Source: Venturia oleaginea (taxonomy: Eukaryota > Ascomycota > Dothideomycetes > Venturiales > Venturiaceae). From it: DNA of 64,000 bases. The stretch is from assembly GCA_013176395.1 (NCBI GenBank), contig JABMLP010000010.1, positions 992,001 to 1,056,000 of the forward strand, written 5' to 3'. Position numbers and translations under genes: made by a program. This document shows, piece after piece, positions 26,382 through 37,788 of this stretch. The notes beneath the pieces were generated by a model. The model did not search any database. It was not told where the DNA came from and saw only the letters and a program-made list of their open reading frames with translations. How positions within the stretch are numbered: the stretch's first letter is position 1; the number at the start of each line of letters is the position of its first letter.

Positions 26382-27206
26382 TTACGTGGTCCATCTCAAC
26401 TTCCCAGAAGTCCAGCGCTGTGCCACAAAGCATGTAATCAAGGCCTCCTTTGTCTTTTGATCAACACCACTCATGACTTCAAACATATTTTCACTCTCAG
26501 TGGCCACAATCTTGCCTTCTTCGTCCTTCCAACCAAATCTACTCGCCCTGCCCAGCCTCGATTTGGCGCTAAAAAGCTTCTTCTTTTTCCACTCATCATC
26601 CGCATGATATCCATATTTCTGGATCTTCTCTTCGTTCTCTTTTTTCAAGCTCTTCGTTGAATCCTTCGTCATATGCCAAAACCCGCCGCTATGGATCTTT
26701 ATAATTCCCGGCAATGTGTTTGCCCGTCGCCCTCTGATCTCCACACTCTGGTTCATAAACGTGTTCAGGGCTCCCTGATCTTCAATCATGTATAGCGTGG
26801 TATCGTCGTCGTATTCTATTACTTGTGCTTTGGAGGACGAGGTATCAGTTGGAGATGAAAGACGTCTGATTTCGGTTGGCAACAGCCTCCTGATTTTCAG
26901 CCGCCAGGGCTTTCCAGATTTTGTGAGCTCTTGGGAGAGCTGATAGCGGGGTCGTGTCTCCCCATCGCTACTCCTCGCATGAATCAAGGGAAGTCGAAGC
27001 TCGAATAAGCCTAAGCTCTCGTCGAAAGCTGAATATTCCGGCGCGGCGTTTTCAGGGTCATAACTGCCTGGCGGAAATCTTTGCGAAACGTTTGGTTCGA
27101 TTCGTGAGTAGGACAATGACGGTGCGAGAAGAGATGGTGCTCGTGAGTATGCTGGAGGAAGCTCGTAGGCCGGCAACTGCGGCAACGGTTTCTGGCTATC
27201 AACCAT
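26382..27206 (-). CDS. Conserved fungal protein of unknown function
   Basis: A single-exon frame of 274 residues. The start at 27206 (MVDSQKPLPQLPAYELPPAY) is the first ATG. The N-terminus is proline-rich with PPAY motifs, which are typical docking sites for WW domains of Nedd4/Rsp5-type ubiquitin ligases. The rest, from LGLFELRLPLIHARSSDG through RYQLSQELTKSGKPWRLKIR to FWHMTKDSTKS and KYGYHADDEW, alternates short beta-like segments. It resembles a family of small fungal proteins that I know only as hypothetical. There is no signal peptide and no membrane segment. The PPAY motifs suggest, by inference only, a link to ubiquitin-dependent trafficking. Confidence 0.72.
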   Translation of the reverse strand: MVDSQKPLPQLPAYELPPAYSRAPSLLAPSLSYSRIEPNVSQRFPPGSYDPENAAPEYSAFDESLGLFELRLPLIHARSSDGETRPRYQLSQELTKSGKPWRLKIRRLLPTEIRRLSSPTDTSSSKAQVIEYDDDTTLYMIEDQGALNTFMNQSVEIRGRRANTLPGIIKIHSGGFWHMTKDSTKSLKKENEEKIQKYGYHADDEWKKKKLFSAKSRLGRASRFGWKDEEGKIVATESENMFEVMSGVDQKTKEALITCFVAQRWTSGKLRWTT

Positions 27207-28098
27207 AGTCAACAGTGATGACTGATGAGGTTGAGACCAGGAACCGGCGCTCTTTAATAGACAACAAAGCTACACAGACGTCATGGGATTTGAACTCGTG
27301 AGACTGCTGGAATTTGGTGGTGTTTCGACATGGCCGAATCATCGAACCAGTCCATACCCCTTCAGGAGATCGGCGGTGTTTTGAAGGCCCTTGAGTTCTC
27401 TTGAGACTCATTTTTGCAGCAACAACAACTCTTTAACCCCGACAGAGGAAGACGGATTATGCAAGTCTGTAGCCAGAAGCTGTCGATAGAAATCATGGAT
27501 CATGCAACGAGAGACTCCCTGGAGTTGATGGTCAAATCGCCATCCTCGCACAGATGGAGACTACAGAGTCCTGTGTTATGGTATACGGTACTCGTACCAA
27601 TCCCGAATACGTATGCTTCTCCTAAAGCTCGGCATGTCAAGTTTGAAGACGGCTTCTTCTTTCGTTGCCGCTTCCATCCTTTGGAAAGCAATTGACACGA
27701 GCTAATGAGATTTCCCTAGCACCAGCCTCGCTCAGGTCATCCGAACGTGGACATGGTTGTTAATAAGCTAGCCGTGGCATTCGAGCCTACAAGTAATCAA
27801 ACTGGACGTGGTTGCGACTCGCGTCGCATTTTCCGAAATTTCCCCTTAATCAATCACCGACAAGCACTTTCAAACAGCCGCCCGGACTTGCATCGTCACC
27901 TCAGCTCCTCCATCATGAGCTTCAAAGCGAAAGCAAAGTCATATGAGCCCCCTTTGCCATCGTGGCATAGACCTCCGTGCGCAGTGTCGGATCATAGAGT
28001 ATAAACAAACGTACGTGTCCAGGCCAGTTACCTTCAATTTTAGCCGCTCTTCCGTTTCGTCCGTTGGTCACTCTTTTTACACTCCTTTGCAAAACAAG
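27207..28098. other. Divergent promoter region
   Basis: This lies between two divergently transcribed genes. No other gene is supported. A tRNA-like T-arm (GAGTTCAAATCCCATG on the minus strand near 27284) has no matching acceptor or anticodon arm. Confidence 0.4.
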
Positions 28099-28841
28099 AT
28101 GGCGTACCGTCTCTTCGCCCTCCTGCCCCTGCTTCTGGCAGGTGTCAGCGCCGACACCATGGACACCATGGAGTCGATGAACAATATCGCGCCTGTCGCA
28201 GAGCCAATGGCTCCCATACCCACTCCAGCGGCCCAGCAGCAACCGCAGGCTCCAGCAGTTGCCGCAGCTTCAACAGTCATTTCTCACGAACAAGCCGATG
28301 CCGTTATCAAGGCCGCCGTCGCCAAAGCACTGGAGATCAAGATGCCGAGTAACATCGCTGTGACTGATCCTTCAGGTCACTTGGTCAGCTTTTTGCGCAT
28401 GGATGGTGCGTTATTGGTCAGCATTGAGGTTGCACAGAAGAAGGCAAAGACTGTTTCTATGTTTGGTGGAAAATATAGGACTGGAGATCTGTACAATGCG
28501 ACGAGCCCAGGTGGAGCTCTTTACGGCTAGTGCCTCCATTCTTGCCCATAAGCTCAGCCCCGACGAACACTGACATCTGGCACAGGCATTCAAACGACCA
28601 ACAGCGGTCTTCTCTTCTTCGGTGGTGGAGTACCATTGAAGGTTGGCGGTAACTTCGTTGGAGCGCTTGGTATATCGGGGGGAACAGTGGACCAGGATCA
28701 AACAATTGCGAATGCGGCCGCTTTGACTTTGAAGTAGGCATATGCTCTGGACTTCTTGCTAGAATGATTATCAATCCTCCCAGTGACTCCACTCCAGGTC
28801 CAGCTTCCAAAGCGTCAGTTGCTTCAATCGCCGCTGCGTAA
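28099..28841 (+). CDS. Secreted GlcG/HbpS-like (heme-degrading domain) protein
   Basis: The model has three exons, 28099-28525, 28586-28733 and 28784-28841, giving 210 residues. The N-terminus MAYRLFALLPLLLAGVSA is a clear signal peptide, and an Ala/Pro/Gln linker follows. The rest is the GlcG/HbpS domain (residues about 60-190): HEQADAVIKAAVAKALEI, NIAVTDPSGHLVSFLRMDGA, KKAKTVSMFGGKYRTGDLY, TTNSGLLFFGGGVPLKVGG and FVGALGISGGTVDQDQTIA. Bacterial HbpS binds heme; in fungi the role is open. The first intron starts with GC (TACG/GCTAGT) and ends CACAG, because without it the conserved YGIQTT joint is broken by a TAG. The second is a 50-base GT-AG intron that replaces an early stop with a Ser/Ala-rich tail. 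Confidence 0.82.
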
Positions 28842-29657
28842 GCGCCGGCTCCCCAAGGCTCCCGTGATGACGCGAGGCGAAGACGACGAAGCAAAGGCAA
28901 TGTAGAGTGGATGAGCGCTATGTGATTGAAGTGGCTAACCCCTTTGACGTTCCTGACTTGGCGGTGCTGTGTGGCCAGAATCCGATCACTTGAAAGAAAA
29001 GGCGGTTGGAGGCTATACTATCAGTGTGTGAAAAACGAGGCCGAGATTGTCATATGGAAACACTCAATCAAGATCTGGACACTAGCCCACTCAACAGCCT
29101 CCGGCTTTCGGCCACAGTTTGCAAACGAGTCTCTCATACACACGCGGGCCGTCATTTCATGGCCTTTTCGCCCTCGGACAGCCAGCTCATGTCTGTCGAT
29201 GATTAACTCTGTTCGAAAGCTCGCTGGAGGGTAGGCGCCATCGGGCAAAGGCATTTTGACTCGAGTTTGGCTACTTACTGGCATCTGTTGACCCTTCCAC
29301 ATTCTTCTTCATATTCTCATATTGGGTTTTCAACTCCGGCTTGAGGGCAGTCCCCATGGGTCTTTTGCTGGATGCCTTTGAAACGAAATCTATGATGAAC
29401 ATCAATATCAACAACAGCAAGTGGAAAGGGATTTTTCAGAAGCATATCCAAGGCCATTACGAGCAGGGATCGAAAGAACGAGAGTGCATTGGTTCTCTTC
29501 CATGTGAGGATTCAGAAGAGAGTCGCCTCTAAATCCTGGTCAGACCCATCTATCCAACGACCCAAGGTGACACCATGGAGGTACCAGACAGCAAAGTGAA
29601 TGACCCACCACCTTTCTTCTTTCCCTACTTCTCGATGTTATGTCATCTACTCACTCC
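28842..29657. other. Intergenic stretch, no gene seen
   Basis: This stretch contains the 3' flanks of the two neighbouring genes. A 102-codon frame (28926-29234) and a 63-codon frame (29341-29532) are open, but neither resembles a known family. Confidence 0.4.
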
Positions 29658-30311
29658 TTAAACTCTCTGCTCCTCAGCCAAGGGTCCTTTCTCCTCTTCC
29701 TTCTCCAACCTCTGAACCGAATTCCGGATCAGGCTCTCTCCGTTAGCGCTCAGTCCATCTAAATCCTCATCCACTTCAACCATACCATCCGCCTCAGATT
29801 TCCCATAAACAGCTCCATTGCCAAAGTGCATAACAAAATCCAAACCTCCCTCAGGCCTCTCCTTCTCCTCAACACGCTCAACCTTCTCCATCAACTCATC
29901 TTTTTGAGGCGTCAGTCCAACCATCGAAGCATGTTCTTTTCCCTCCTGCTTAACCAAGGCATCGTAGGCCGCGAGCACTTTGTCGACTTCGTCGATGGGA
30001 GGCATGTTGAGGCGTGATTGGAGGAGAACGGATGATGCCATGATTGTCATGACGAGTTGTTCGTTATTCAATTGATGGAGTTGTTCGCGCGTGAGTGGTA
30101 TGTTGATGTCATTTTGCTTTCCATGGGCCATAGTATCGAGTGTGGAGGTTGGTGAGGATGGCGTGGTTGTCGTGGTTGGTGTAGATGTGACTGGCATCTC
30201 TGGCGGTGTGTGATAGTCTGATATGGGACTGGGGGTGTATGATTCGGAAGAGGTGTCGAGAGTTTCGTGATTCTCGTCGATGGGGAAAAAATATGGTTTC
30301 GGTGAGTGCAT
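29658..30311 (-). CDS. Small acidic hypothetical protein
   Basis: A single-exon frame of 217 residues. The N-terminal 65 residues are Ser/Thr/Pro-rich, with a Thr run. A predicted helical core (LTREQLHQLNNEQLVMTIMA ... LNMPPIDEVDKVLAAYDALV) is followed by a Glu/Lys-rich acidic tail. I see no signal peptide, membrane span or catalytic motif. Codon use and the ordered core argue for a real gene, but I do not recognise the family. The start at 30311 is the only ATG that keeps the Ser/Pro N-terminus. Confidence 0.55.
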   Translation of the reverse strand: MHSPKPYFFPIDENHETLDTSSESYTPSPISDYHTPPEMPVTSTPTTTTTPSSPTSTLDTMAHGKQNDINIPLTREQLHQLNNEQLVMTIMASSVLLQSRLNMPPIDEVDKVLAAYDALVKQEGKEHASMVGLTPQKDELMEKVERVEEKERPEGGLDFVMHFGNGAVYGKSEADGMVEVDEDLDGLSANGESLIRNSVQRLEKEEEKGPLAEEQRV

Positions 30312-30938
30312 TGTGTTGACCGTTTATTAGTTTTCACTGGGGAGTTTCTAGACTTTGGAAGTCCAGAAAAGTATCTTGTAGATCATCACAGCAACATCGT
30401 ATCTGTTGTCAAAGACAAACACCGCAAACAACCGCGTTCTTAACCGCACGTTCCTTATCAGTGACGACATTGGTAAACAAAGAGAATCGACTTCTCATTG
30501 TAAATGAGCAGCTCTCCGGCAGGGGAATGGATTTAAAGAGGACTGGACTAATGAAGCATCGATGGCCCGGAACTTTGAGTATACTCAATTCAGTCTCTGC
30601 TGGTAGAGCACTTTCGAGTGTCCTCAAATACCTCACCCTCTTAAGTAGTAGAAAAACCAAAGCGAAAGGGACTGATTTGCGCATGGTTATAGATTCGAAG
30701 ACCATCTAATCTGCTGACTGGGAGACGTGTACTACGACTACACCATTCCGTTTTGGGTCGCTTGGACGTGTAAGCCATGTATGGCGAGTAATTTTAGCGA
30801 TGTCGGTATAAAAGTTGTCGGGAACCAACCACTACCTAGGTATAGCTCCAGAAGTATGATGTCCTGTCTAAACAATCGGTAACCATCTCCCTCATATTAC
30901 TCCTCTCATCTCCACCTCTTCCTCTGCGCCCTTCTCCC
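30312..30938. other. Spacer between the hypothetical gene and the MFS pseudogene
   Basis: No gene seen. The part next to 30311 is probably the promoter of the small acidic gene. Confidence 0.4.
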
Positions 30939-32723
30939 TCATCTCAGCAATCCCGTCTTCGTCTCAACATGCTCACCACGATGCAAAACCTCCCTTTTGA
31001 TAAACAAAGAAGCCACAACAGATATACCACCAATGCAAGCGTAAAAGATCCACATATTCCTCATACTCCACGCGAACGCTTGCTTAACAGCCAATCTCTG
31101 ACCTACATCTTCAATCCTACCGATGAGAGCCACGTTAGCAGCAGCATCGGCTCCCGAAAACCTTTTGAGATTCTCGGGTGAGAGATTGGCGGACCGGAGG
31201 AGTGGCGTTCGAGACGCCATGCTATTTTGGAAGATGATGCCACCGACTACCACGCCGATTGAAGTCTTTCCTGGTTAGCACAGTCCTTCTCGAAGTCTTC
31301 CAGCGGTTGGAAACTCACAGCCATGTTCCTTACGAATCCCAGCGTGGCACTTGCAGTGGCCACATCCTTCTGTGCAGCCAAGACTTGAATAGCTACCAAC
31401 GGGGGTTGGAAAAGCAACCCAGACCCAGCTCCTGCAATAAATTCGAAGCCAAGTATCATACCAATACTTGAAATTACATTGAGAGCAATGTAGAGACCCG
31501 TACCCAGTGTCATCAAAAAGCAGCCTGCCCAAATGAGCTCTTTGTAAGCCCCATAACGATGCGTGATGATACCACAGAAGACGCCCATTAGAGCTTCCAT
31601 GGCGATATAGGGAATAATGAGGAGACCTGAAATGATCGGCCCAATCAAGTGAGTTGACTGGAAGAAGAGCGGGAGGTAGTATTCGCCCCCAACAAAAACC
31701 TATGCATTATTAGCAGAATATTGAAATGTATAAAGAATGTGTTCTTACCATTCCATGATAAGCAGTCACCACCATGGTAGCGACATTCCCCTTCCCCTAA
31801 ACACACTCACCGGCATCAAAGGATACCGCACCAATTTCTTCTGACTGAAAATGAAGAAGCCAATCATCAATGCTCCAAAGACAAGGAGACAAACCACCTT
31901 CGGTGAACCCCAAGGGAAGGTCTCTCCTCCAAAATCCAAGCCTAGCAGTATCATGAGTGTAACGGCCAGAATAGACAAGCTACCAAGCCAATCAATCGCC
32001 TTGATCCCCTCCAAAAGCCCTGTTTTCGGATTATGCACATCCAAGAACAGAAGCAGCAAGATAAATATGGACCCGGAAATAGGCAAATTCAGCCAAAAAA
32101 TCCACAGCCAGCTTAGCTTCTCGGAAAAGACACCACCGAGCACTGGCCCAACACCACCAGCAACAGCCCTACAACAAGTTAGCATCCATAACCACGTCCA
32201 GAATCCAGAGTAGGCAAAAAAATAAACCGAAAAAACTTACCAAACCCATTCCATCATCCCCAACACCAAACTCCCCTTCCTCATCCCAAACAAATCACTA
32301 ATCGTGACGGTGACAAGCTGCACACACCCACCTCCTGCAACCCCCTGCAGGGCCCTCCCAACAATCAACCCCTTCATACTCGCAGCCCACCCACAAACTC
32401 GCACAAAAGAACCACCCAGTACACCCCAAAAGCATAACCTTCCTTCCCTAAATATCACTCAACTTCGTCCAGATAGGTCCACTCGCAGCATTGGCAATGA
32501 GATAGGCACCACCAATCCACGTGTACCCACTCGCTGAATGGAGAGAGGAAGTAATAGTAGGGATGGCGGTTGAGACGATGGTTTGATCTAAAGCGGCAAT
32601 AAAAAAGGTAAGGTAGAGAGCTGTTACTATCGAGATCGTTCTGAGGGTGCTGCGATGGACGGGTGATTCACTGGTTGGGAGAGGCGATTCGGAGGGTTTT
32701 GTTATTGACATTGCTTCCGACAT
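30939..32723 (-). pseudogene. Broken MFS multidrug transporter gene (DHA2, 14-TM type)
   Basis: The gene runs from MSEAMSITKPS (32723) to the stop at 30939, with three normal introns (32240-32169, 31748-31700 and 31318-31266). Conserved motifs include FIAALDQTIVSTAIPTI (motif of TM1), GPIWTKLSDI and VGRALQGVAGGG, followed by VAGGVGPVLGGV (drug antiporter motif C). Three lesions prevent a full protein. A TAG at 32450-32448 replaces the tryptophan expected after SDI (GRKVMLLG continues in frame). A 4-base duplication (TGGG) near 32386-32394 shifts the frame before AASMKGL. A missing base in a G run near 31787-31799 shifts it before ATMVVTAYHGMV. No alternative introns bypass them. Sequencing error at one site is possible, but three independent defects make a dead or dying gene more likely. 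Confidence 0.8.
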
Positions 32724-33256
32724 TTCCACCTCGAGTTTGGAAAGGATTGATGGACGGAAGCTCAAGAACAGAAACAATATCGCGAACTTCCTGGGAGTAA
32801 GCTCGGGTTGTCCCAAGGTCAGAGTGCCCAAAGTAGAAAATATTCAGTCTATCCCCGAAACGAAGCACACTAGAAGAGATCGATCAAAAGCAGCATGTGA
32901 AGGAAATCAGTCAGGAAAACTTGGAATCAAAGAGTCAATTGAAGTTCAAGGTGGGGAAAACTTCCATGTCCACACCCTATTCGTCCATGGACGAATAGCT
33001 AGCTTTGATTCAGACTAGTCTTATAAGTCAATACCCACATTACGTTTCTAAAGCCCGGAAACGGCCAAGCGCTCCAAGGCGGTGAACTCGTAGCTTTGCC
33101 AATGTGATATTGGACATTATCATCCCTTCCTGGTAGCCATCAGATTTCGCAGCTCGGCGTTCCAACGTGATTGCAGCCAACACCGCGACTCCAATTGACT
33201 GCATGGATGCAAGGCAGGCTTTCCTCCTAGGGCAGCAATCTTGTTTCCGTATCTTT
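32724..33256. other. Spacer between the MFS pseudogene and POB3
   Basis: This holds the former promoter of the transporter gene and the POB3 3' flank. No gene seen. Confidence 0.4.
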
Positions 33257-35206
33257 TCATTTCGCTGTCTTCACCTTCTTCTTCGGTCGCTCTACAATAT
33301 CCTTTTCCGAAGGAGCAGGTGGCTCCTCCGCGTCTGCATCCGGCATTTCTGCATCGCTGTCGTCTCCAGAACTCTCATGCGCAGAGTCGTATTCCTCGGC
33401 CACGTCTGATTCGGAATCCGTCTTGAAGTCTTCGTCCACACTCTCGTCATCCTCGTCCGCGCTGCCTCGAGCAGGTGCTGCTTCTCCGTCACTAGAATCA
33501 AGTGCTTCATCAGCCAATGCCTGAGCGATTAAACCTGCTGAATCGTCTTGCATTTCGTTTTTGACTCTGAGATTCTTGATTTTGAAGAAGTCCTCCAGTG
33601 GCTGCTGTTCCTCACTGTATTTTCATGTTAGCAATCACTCAGACCAAATCCAACTCTTGTGTGCGTACCGATTGATATTGCTGAACTGGAAAGAAGCCGA
33701 GTCGTCTCTCGTATGGATCGTGATATCGAAAGTCCTGCTGGCTGCCATGGCACCCCCCACTCGTGACATGACAATGCTCTCGATGTTGTCGAATGTGACG
33801 TATGTAGCTGGCTTAGGAACGAACATAAAGCTCCTATCTAGCATGAACAGATGACCTTCATTGGCCTTGATGGAGCATTTGACACCCGCCTGTGAATGGT
33901 GGCTATTGAAGTCGTTCGAAGGCGTCGTCACTTTCTTTCCAGAAAGGCCTCGGAAGAGAGCAGCAATGACATTATGTATCGGGGCCTCGTAGTGTTGCTG
34001 TAGTTTGCCCTGGTAGTCCTGCTGGAAATCTTCTGCCGACATATTCAGATCCAGCGTGACATCCTCCTCCTTCTTGACCTGCATGACTGCGAATGGATAT
34101 TTCGTTTGGCCTTGTCGGAGAGGAGGGTCCAAGCCGATTGTGATGAGCATGTGCTGATCGTCGGGCTTGGGAAGCAACATGAACTTCTTGATATGATCGT
34201 ACTGAATTTTGTAGTCGTAAGTCTTTCCGCGCAATCGAAACGAGGTCTTGTACATGTCGATATCGAAACGACCTCGGGGAGTGAGATGTAAGACATCCAA
34301 GAAAGTGGCGAGAGTGACACCAGCTACATCGCCAATTTCTGCCTTCTCTAGGAGCGTATCGTAAAAGACCTGGGCAGAATTGATCTCTTCCTCATCCTCT
34401 TCGTCACCATCACTGCCTGATCCCTTCTCCTCTTTCTTGTCCTTTTTCGAAACGGTTGATACGCCAGGTATGTAGAATCGCATTTCCATCAACTGGTCCG
34501 ATGCGGCGCCGAATTTCTTGCCTTTTGGATGGGGTCCTACGAAATCCTGGCTGCTAGTCTCCTCGTTGTCGGCGGGTAGTGAGAATTCGACAGCGACCTC
34601 ATTCTTGGCTGGGAGATTGGTGGTAAGGATTTCCGAGTACGGGATCTCGAAGGCTGATCTGCTTTGGACGTTGAAGGATAACTCGTGTTTGCCAAACTCA
34701 GTCTTGCCCCAGTTCCAGCCTCGCAGGGAGTGCTCTTTTGTGTCAAACGGTACGCTGTACCAGTTCTTGAAGGCTCTCTGAATAGGCTCCAAATGCTCTT
34801 CTTTGAAACCGTCAATCTGTATGGTCCGATCGTCTCTAGTGTAGACCTTGAGCTCGAAGCCGCGCGCAGCTCTATTCCAAAAGGCGTTTGTCATCAACTC
34901 TTTGCCCAAGGTTAAGCTCTCGCCCTCCTTTGGTTTCCAGCCAAGTCCGCTCTCGGCCAATCTGGTTTGTCCAGGCTGCTTTGCGAAATCGAGGTAAGTC
35001 CCGTCATATCGGTCTCTGTATCGCAATCAGCTTCAAAGTCGTTTCTGAAAGTGCACATGGGTCGCAATTTGATAGCTGACTTAGCAATGCTTGAAGGAAG
35101 ATCATGCCGGCTCTGAGCGAACCACTGAAGGGGTTTTGGTGGAGTGGCCATGATCTGTTGCTCTGGATTCGTCTACAGAGGGATGATGTACTAACTTGGC
35201 CGCCAT
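33257..35206 (-). CDS. POB3: FACT histone chaperone subunit Pob3 (SSRP1 homologue)
   Basis: A nuclear subunit of FACT, which with Spt16 reorganises nucleosomes during transcription and replication. Three exons, 35206-35196 (only 11 bases, ATGGCGGCCAA), 35015-33669 and 33614-33257, give 571 residues. Joining exons 1 and 2 gives MAAKDRYDGTYLDFAKQPG, the family N-terminus. Domains are the N-terminal dimerisation/PH part (1-110), the structure-specific recognition domain (about 160-240) and the Rtt106-like tandem PH (FDIDMYKTSFRLRGKTYDYK to VGGAMAASRTFDITI). A strongly acidic tail (Asp/Glu/Ser) ends in a basic KKKVKTAK. As in other fungi, the HMG box of animal SSRP1 is absent. The 180-base first intron hides the tiny first exon from simple ORF calls. 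Confidence 0.95.
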
Positions 35207-36014
35207 ATTGAAGATTACCGTCCCAGGCAGACTGCGCACTGTGTAGAAGGAAGAATGAGGATCGGTGGAAGGAGGATCGGTGGGTTGTCGTTGTGGCGGC
35301 AATGGCGAGTTGGTGTTTTGATAGAGAGCGCACTTTAAATGGCGACAGAGTTCAAAGACGCGGCTGAAGGGTCACGTGATTGCATATTTTTACGTGTTAA
35401 ATTAGTGAAAGACACGAGGAGCTCTATAGAACTCTGTGGGGGAAGTGTCTGGCAGCTGTTCCATACATGTGATAGTGCCTTGTCCCTCCCGGCTAGTATT
35501 ACTGAAGCTAGCTCGCGGTAGTATCAGGCTTCATCAACAATACTTGTGCTATTCCATCTAAGACCATAGCCTTGGAAGATACGTCTAGGAGGTAGCTCGG
35601 AGAGGCTGGGAGGACGTCTTGATATGAGGACACGGTATTTGTCCATCGAGGCTGTCTTTTTGTATGGCCACTCGTTCGGATGAAAGCCGAACAGATGCTG
35701 GCCATAGATCCCGAAGTGTTCGTGGCAGGGACTTGAAGCACAGTGACGTCCTCACGTCCACTTATATTCGAGAAGAGTAACACGGGCAAAGTTGCAACCC
35801 ACGACACGAAGACAAAGGATCCAGCATCCAGCGACTCCTAGTACGCGAAGAATCGACTATCGACATATACAGTAATATCACCCAGTAGAGGTACGGTCGA
35901 CTTTTTCATGCTGTAAAGATCCATCCAGTCAACCGAGGACACCAAAACAACACCTATTCCATTTCTCACCACTGGACATGAGATCACAGCTACTTCTCAA
36001 CAGACACTGACCTG
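35207..36014. other. Divergent promoter region of POB3 and GPC1
   Basis: About 0.8 kb between divergent genes, with no gene recognised. A 99-codon frame on the minus strand (35508-35807) has no family resemblance. Confidence 0.4.
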
Positions 36015-37788
36015 ATGGCAGTCGCCACCTTTCCCCCCAAATCCCGTCGCGCCTATTCGAGTCATCGCCGTAGCTCGAGCCCCACCTCAATCTTCCAGCT
36101 TCTGGACGAGGATTCCCGCGAAATGGCCGCTCCACGACCAAAGGCTGCAAGCCAGCCAAACATAGCTGCCGACAACCCGGGAAAATCAGTTTCGCCGACA
36201 ACACCAGGCGATGGCGGTAGCAGCCCAAATAGTCCCGTTATGTCGAGCACAACTCCAGGCTTCTCGCGTTCAGCTTCATTCTCAGATGGCGATTATTTCG
36301 ATGAATCAGTCCCACCTCTGGAGCGTCTTACTGTTTTCGATCTCATCGAGAACCTGGCCCTCCCTCAGCGCCTCGAACGTTTTCAGAGCACCATCTCTCT
36401 CCAGACAGAGAAAGTACGCAGACACCAGGAACGACTCAAGTCGTCAAGCAAGGTTGCAAAGGACAAAGTTGTGGAAGAATGGCGTCGACGTGTTCCCACC
36501 GCTGACGAACAGCTGGAGAAATATAAAAAGAGGATGCGCGTGTCTGTCGACCGCCTTAACTCAAAGTTCGGAAAAGCGGTTACCTTGCGCGAAAAGCTAT
36601 CCTTCATCGCTGGTGTCATGAACGTTTTCGTCAGTGGGTACCTTGTCGGTGGCCATCCTGATCTATATCATATATGGTACACAGTCCAGCTGCTATATTT
36701 CATGCCAATCCGGTTCTACACCTACCAGAAGAAAGGCTACCACTACTTTTTGGCTGATCTCTGCTACTTTGTCAACCTTCTCCTCATGCTCGCCATTTGG
36801 GTCTTCCCGGGCTCCAAGAGGCTGTTCATCGCTTCTTACTGTCTATCTTTTGGAAACAACGCCATCGCTATTGCCATGTGGAGGAATTCTCTCGTCTTTC
36901 ACTCTTTGGACAAAGTCACCAGGTACATAGACAAATGCTGGAGACCCGGCCTTCCACTAATTTGCCCATCGCAGTCTTTTCATCCATATCATGCCTTGCG
37001 TCGCCCTTCACTGCATCGTCCACCTCCTGTCACCAGAGTTACAAGCCGCTCGCTTCCCAGCCGTGTACAATATCATCACAAGTGCTCCAGGCGACCCCGA
37101 GCATTACACACTTCTACAAATGATGTTCTGGGCTTCTTGGCCATACGCGGTCTGGCAATTGTCCTACCACATCTTTATCTCTGTCCGACGACGCGATAAG
37201 ATCGCCGCAGGTCGCCCAACTTCCTTCACCTGGCTTCGCAAATCCTTCGGACCAACTTGGCTTGGGCGATTGGTCCTCAGTCTACCAGATAGCCTCCAAG
37301 AGCCTGCTTATATGATGATTCAATACATGTACGCCCTTCTCACTATGATACCATGTCCGCTGTGGTTCTGGTCGCGATGGGCTAGTGGCTTGTTCTTGCT
37401 CAGTGTTTTTAGCTGGAGCGTGTGGAACGGTGCAACGTACTACATCGATGTGTTTGGACAGCGCTTCCAGCGAGAATTGGAACAGTTGAAGAAGGACGTC
37501 GCGAAGTGGCAAAGCACGCCTGACTTGATGGGCAAGAGTGGGTTGAGTAGTCCAATACTGAGCCCAGAGATGGAGAAAGGGAATGAGATGGAGCATAAGG
37601 GCGAAGATGCTGGTGCTATAAAGGCCGATCAGATCCCAAGTGTCGATGGGAATGTAGGACCTGGGTCTGGTGGGCCACAGCAGAGTGAGAGGACGGACAG
37701 TGTGAATGCGATTCCATTGTTGGACGAGACAGGGAAGAGTGGACTACAGACGGCGCCGGACGACACGGGTATGAGAGAGCGGAAGTGA
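36015..37788 (+). CDS. GPC1: Glycerophosphocholine acyltransferase Gpc1 (DUF2838)
   Basis: A membrane enzyme that acylates glycerophosphocholine to lysophosphatidylcholine, recycling deacylated phosphatidylcholine in the ER. Two exons, 36015-36922 and 36975-37788, give 573 residues. The intron joins ...FHSLDKVT to LFIHIMPCVALHC and keeps the frame. About 110 disordered residues come first, then a conserved cytosolic block (LTVFDLIENLALPQRLERFQ, a coiled coil with KVAKDKVVEEWRRRV) and about eight membrane segments. These include LVGGHPDLYHIWYTVQLLYF, RFYTYQKKGYHYFLADLCYF, the SYCLSFGNNAIAIAMWRNS block and WASWPYAVWQLSYH. The C-terminal 90 residues are hydrophilic and poorly conserved. The start is the first ATG of the frame. 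Confidence 0.92.

Noticed and set aside
27255..27345. tRNA-like T-arm on the minus strand
   Set aside because: No matching acceptor stem and no credible anticodon arm.
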